The translations under genes were made by a program, and so were the position numbers. Positions 61,450 to 64,000 of a stretch of 64,000 nt of DNA are shown piece by piece. The stretch is from NCBI RefSeq assembly GCF_030817275.1, contig NZ_JAUSZD010000002.1:5518001-5582000 (forward strand). The letters are read 5' to 3'. Source of the DNA: Paenibacillus sp. V4I7. Its GTDB lineage: Bacteria > Bacillota > Bacilli > Paenibacillales > NBRC-103111. The notes beneath the pieces are model-generated. The model was not told the DNA's origin. It saw only the letters and a list, made by a program, of their open reading frames with translations, and searched no databases. How positions within the stretch are numbered: the first letter of the stretch is position 1; the number at the start of each line of letters is the position of its first letter.

Positions 61450-62434
61450 AAAGAATCTTGCCCTTAAGGAGCAGTTGTTTAATTTCTTCCACCGACATCA
61501 AGTCGTCTCTGGAGCAATATTGGTTGATGGAAACGGGTTGACAATGCGAATACTGATTGTTGGCACCGCTATTGGTTGTTGGAGGGAGAATAACAAAATA
61601 TTGGCTGTTATAATGTACAGTGCTGCTGCTTTCGTGCTCTGAGAACAGGATTTCGTGAATTTTCTCACCGGGACGGATTCCTTGCTCCACAATTTGCATA
61701 TTTTCTGTTTTCCCTTCGATATCCGCTATAGCCTCCGCCAAATCGAGAATGCGGCAGGCTGGCATTTTCAAGACAAAAATCTCCCCCCCTTTACTCGAGG
61801 CAACCGCTTGAAATAACAAACCGACAGAATCTTGAAGAGTGAGGAAAAATCGCGTCATCCCTTTATGTGTAATACCGATTGGCAATTGATCCCGAATTTG
61901 CTTTTGGAAAATATGGACTACGCTGCCGTTAGACCCAAGTACATTGCCACCACGTACGCAGACGAATTTGGTGTTCGTCTTTTCTAGATTAGCAGAAATG
62001 ATTAACTTCTCACCGATTGCTTTTGTTAAGCCATAGAAATTATAAGGGTTAGCCGCCTTATCGGTGGACACATATACAACCGTTTGCACTTGATTGTGAA
62101 TCGCCGCTTCGATGACGTTCTGAGTACCATCAACGTTCGTTTTTAAAGCCTCGTGCGGCTGGTTTTCACAGATCGGCACATGCTTCAATGCAGCGAGGTG
62201 AAACAGGTAATGTACCCCTTTGCATGCTTCAACTAGAGCCTCTTTATCTCTGATATCGCCGATCTGGAAACTTAGTCTAGAATCTTGAAACTGCTGCTTC
62301 ATAGCGACCTGTTTCATTTCGTTTCGGGAATATATGATAATTTGTTTAGGAGCTTGCCGCAGTAGTTGTTTGACCAGTTCATGCCCCCATGATCCTGTAC
62401 CTCCGGTAATCAAAATCACTCTGTTCTCAAACAT
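61442..62434 (-). CDS. Nucleotide-sugar dehydratase/epimerase (PseB/FnlA/CapE-like SDR)
   Basis: This 330-residue extended SDR has the NAD loop ITGGTGSWG at about 9-17, HLAALKHVPICE, and the catalytic YGLTK in NFYGLTKAIGEKL, all typical of UDP-GlcNAc 4,6-dehydratases that start surface-sugar pathways. No other enzyme of such a pathway is complete in the window. AAGGAGG stands before the ATG. Confidence 0.82.
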   Translation of the reverse strand: MFENRVILITGGTGSWGHELVKQLLRQAPKQIIIYSRNEMKQVAMKQQFQDSRLSFQIGDIRDKEALVEACKGVHYLFHLAALKHVPICENQPHEALKTNVDGTQNVIEAAIHNQVQTVVYVSTDKAANPYNFYGLTKAIGEKLIISANLEKTNTKFVCVRGGNVLGSNGSVVHIFQKQIRDQLPIGITHKGMTRFFLTLQDSVGLLFQAVASSKGGEIFVLKMPACRILDLAEAIADIEGKTENMQIVEQGIRPGEKIHEILFSEHESSSTVHYNSQYFVILPPTTNSGANNQYSHCQPVSINQYCSRDDLMSVEEIKQLLLKGKILYE

Positions 62435-62448
62435 GGATCACAACCTCC

Positions 62449-63048
62449 TTAATAAAAAATGGGACTCCCAAGCGTACAACGGGAAAATTCAAAAGTTGAT
62501 AAATAAATGAGTTTATCTTCTTTCCACTTCAAATATTCGAAAACATAGGGACACTCTATCTTTCTAAGCCTTCGTTTCTCACAGTAGTACTTGTTACCAT
62601 CAGGATCACAGTATAGTAACCAATTGATAGGTTCTTGCACTTCGAACACATCGTGGCCGATGGTATCCCCCAATGGAAGGCTCGATAAGACCTCCTCTGA
62701 AAGTTCTACGATATCCGTAACCTTCAATTTCAACAGGGTAAATACAGACCATGATTCAATGGGATAAAGCTGCGCATACATCCATAAATACACCTTTGAA
62801 CTAGGTCCTTTTACCAGTAATACCCCAGGACTATGGATCAGGAAAGAGGTTGAACTGTTTACCTCCCTGCCCATCGGATACAGCTGAAGGAGTATATCCT
62901 CAATAATAACGACGCGTTCCCACTTCCATTTAAAAAAGTGAAAGGTATCCTCGTTGACTACAGGTCGTTTGCATCCGTCCTCCAACAAGTAGATTCCGTT
63001 CGATAAATTGCCTTTAACAAGAATGCCATCAGGAATCTTGTTTCTCAT
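62449..63048 (-). CDS. Three-repeat protein of unknown function
   Basis: This 199-residue protein consists of three related units of about 60 residues: PDGILVKGNLSNGIYLLEDG, SPGVLLVKGPSSKVYLWMYA and NWLLYCDPDGNKYYCEKRR open them, and IPLG-like LPLGDTI or LYPMGREV close them. Such units occur in secreted and cell-wall proteins of Firmicutes, but here no signal is present. ATGA overlap with the epimerase remnant upstream. Confidence 0.6.
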   Translation of the reverse strand: MRNKIPDGILVKGNLSNGIYLLEDGCKRPVVNEDTFHFFKWKWERVVIIEDILLQLYPMGREVNSSTSFLIHSPGVLLVKGPSSKVYLWMYAQLYPIESWSVFTLLKLKVTDIVELSEEVLSSLPLGDTIGHDVFEVQEPINWLLYCDPDGNKYYCEKRRLRKIECPYVFEYLKWKEDKLIYLSTFEFSRCTLGSPIFY

Positions 63049-63675
63049 ATAGCTTCCCCTTCATCCGTCTTGTAGCCTTCATACGTTTCATTCAAGCCTG
63101 CGAGAAGCTCGTACTGCGGACTCCATCCTAAAAGACCCATCGCCTTGCAATTGTTTAGGCAGTTGCGTCTAATGTTCCCGCTCCGCCCAGAGACCCGTTC
63201 AATCCGAATGGGTTTGCTGTGAATGTCCTGCATCATTTCGGCCAATCGATTGACTGAAGTGCCGCTTGCGGTACTAACGTGAACCATATCCTTATCCCCT
63301 TGTCGAACTGCTGCCAAATTGACTGCAACGACATCCTGTACATAAATGAAGTCGCGTGTCTGCTCACCGTCTCCATGAATACCAATGGGCTCTTCTTTAA
63401 ATATACATGACAGAAATTGTGCGACCACTCTACCTTCTCCTTTCACCGTTTGCCTCGGACCATAAACATTAGCATAGCGGAGAATTATATAGGGGATTCC
63501 ATGTAGCCGATGAAATAACCGAACATACGACACGGCCGTCAACTTAGATATTCCGTATCCCGAAATGGGCGGAGTCGGATCCATCCGGCCTTAGATTCTC
63601 AACGGAAGCAGAGACTAACGCATCGACTAGATGAGAACCAATGAAGTCTGCCCCCCCGGTAACAACCACCTTCAA
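63045..63675 (-). pseudogene. NAD-dependent sugar epimerase, internally deleted and frameshifted
   Basis: The TTG at 63675 (AAGGAGG upstream) opens VVVTGGADFIGSHLVDALVS, the NAD loop of an epimerase, and is followed after a few codons by a frame change. The other frame carries DPTPPISGYGISKLTAVSYV, LRYANVYGPRQ and GDGEQTRDFIYVQDVV, its C-terminal half. About 90-100 residues that normally lie between are missing, among them the catalytic Ser/Thr region. The gene is therefore not functional as read. Confidence 0.8.
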
Positions 63676-63862
63676 GTATCTCCCTCCTTGCAAAGTAGTA
63701 ACGCGTACATGATATGGTATGAGCAGGAAACGGGTATAGAAACGGTTATCCATCTATCTTTCATAAAAAATATACAATGAAATAGCCGTTCGAACAGTCC
63801 GCAGAAAGTGTGAGACATATAATGGAATAGCGTTAAATGAGTGTGAGGAGGAGACCGAAGAT

Positions 63863-64000
63863 ATGAGACTACTTTTCATCTTTTATATTCCTAGTGGAGG
63901 CGTTGAAACCTTAAACCGCCAACGCTGCAGAGCCCTAAAGGAACGAGGAGTGGAATGTCACTGCTTATATTTGCGCCCAGGGACCGGGGTGCAGAATGCG
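63863..64000 (+). CDS. Glycosyltransferase, N-terminal part only
   Basis: The first 46 codons, MRLLFIFYIPSGGVETLNRQ and on, carry the GT4-type N-terminal SGGVETLNRQRCRALKERG segment. GAGGAGGAG stands before the ATG and TATAAT lies about 45 bases upstream. The gene runs off the window. Confidence 0.75.
   Translation, partial: MRLLFIFYIPSGGVETLNRQRCRALKERGVECHCLYLRPGTGVQNA

Noticed and set aside
63544..63753. Separate 69-residue gene starting at 63753
   Set aside because: Its C-terminal half is the NAD loop of the decayed epimerase; the real start is the TTG at 63675 behind AAGGAGG.

Overview
This window looks like chromosomal DNA of an endospore-forming Firmicute, most likely Paenibacillus or a close relative. 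The grounds are a GerE-type regulator, a GerM-like lipoprotein, an S-layer-homology protein, LplABC-type sugar ABC transporters with a membrane-bound AraC regulator, cobalamin riboswitches, and families of short intergenic hairpin repeats. No ribosomal RNA, transposase, integrase, phage structural operon or CRISPR array was seen.

Layout. 1-5.2 kb (minus strand): the end of ispG, clpX, clpP, tig and a YsoA-like helical-repeat gene. 5.3-8.7 kb: tRNA-Arg(UCU), then a cobalamin riboswitch with its terminator ahead of cbiMNQO, a cobalt ECF transporter. 9-9.6 kb: a second cobalamin riboswitch, facing the other way, controls a small ferredoxin. 9.7-10.5 kb: small genes, one apparently frameshifted. 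10.7-15.2 kb: asnB, then rdgB, rph and a GerM-like gene. 15.5-22.8 kb: a duplicated PgpA/YutG-like protein, an MBL hydrolase, a methyltransferase, gerE, a small gene, a repeat-rich 600-bp gap and an SLH protein with five 73-residue repeats. 23-27.4 kb: a large Lhr-type helicase.

27.6-41.3 kb is a plant-polysaccharide locus, all on the plus strand. It holds a membrane AraC regulator, a PL26/YetA-like lyase, a GH105 hydrolase, two permeases and a binding protein, a PL22 oligogalacturonate lyase, a sulfatase and a YesU-like DUF1961 protein. It sits between two diverged copies of the lhr/nasC convergent gene junction, so it looks like an insertion into an ancestral lhr-nasC arrangement.

41.4-50 kb is nitrate assimilation: narK, nirB, nirD and nasC on the minus strand (nasC is frameshifted), and a divergent ANTAR antiterminator plus a TrpD2-like gene. 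The narK leader has a consensus promoter followed by two successive ANTAR-hairpin/terminator modules, which fits the ANTAR protein next door. The nirB leader has a different and more elaborate predicted fold.

50-52 kb: a CAP-domain secreted protein and FabH. From 52 kb to the end is a surface-glycosylation region: three small helical proteins, five family-2 glycosyltransferases or similar enzymes, one family-4 enzyme plus the start of another, two sulfotransferases, a fibre-like protein with fourteen 14-residue SHAEG repeats and a probable autoproteolytic C-terminal domain, a nucleotide-sugar dehydratase, and a decayed epimerase gene. A spore-surface or cell-surface sulfated glycan is the simplest reading, but this is inference.
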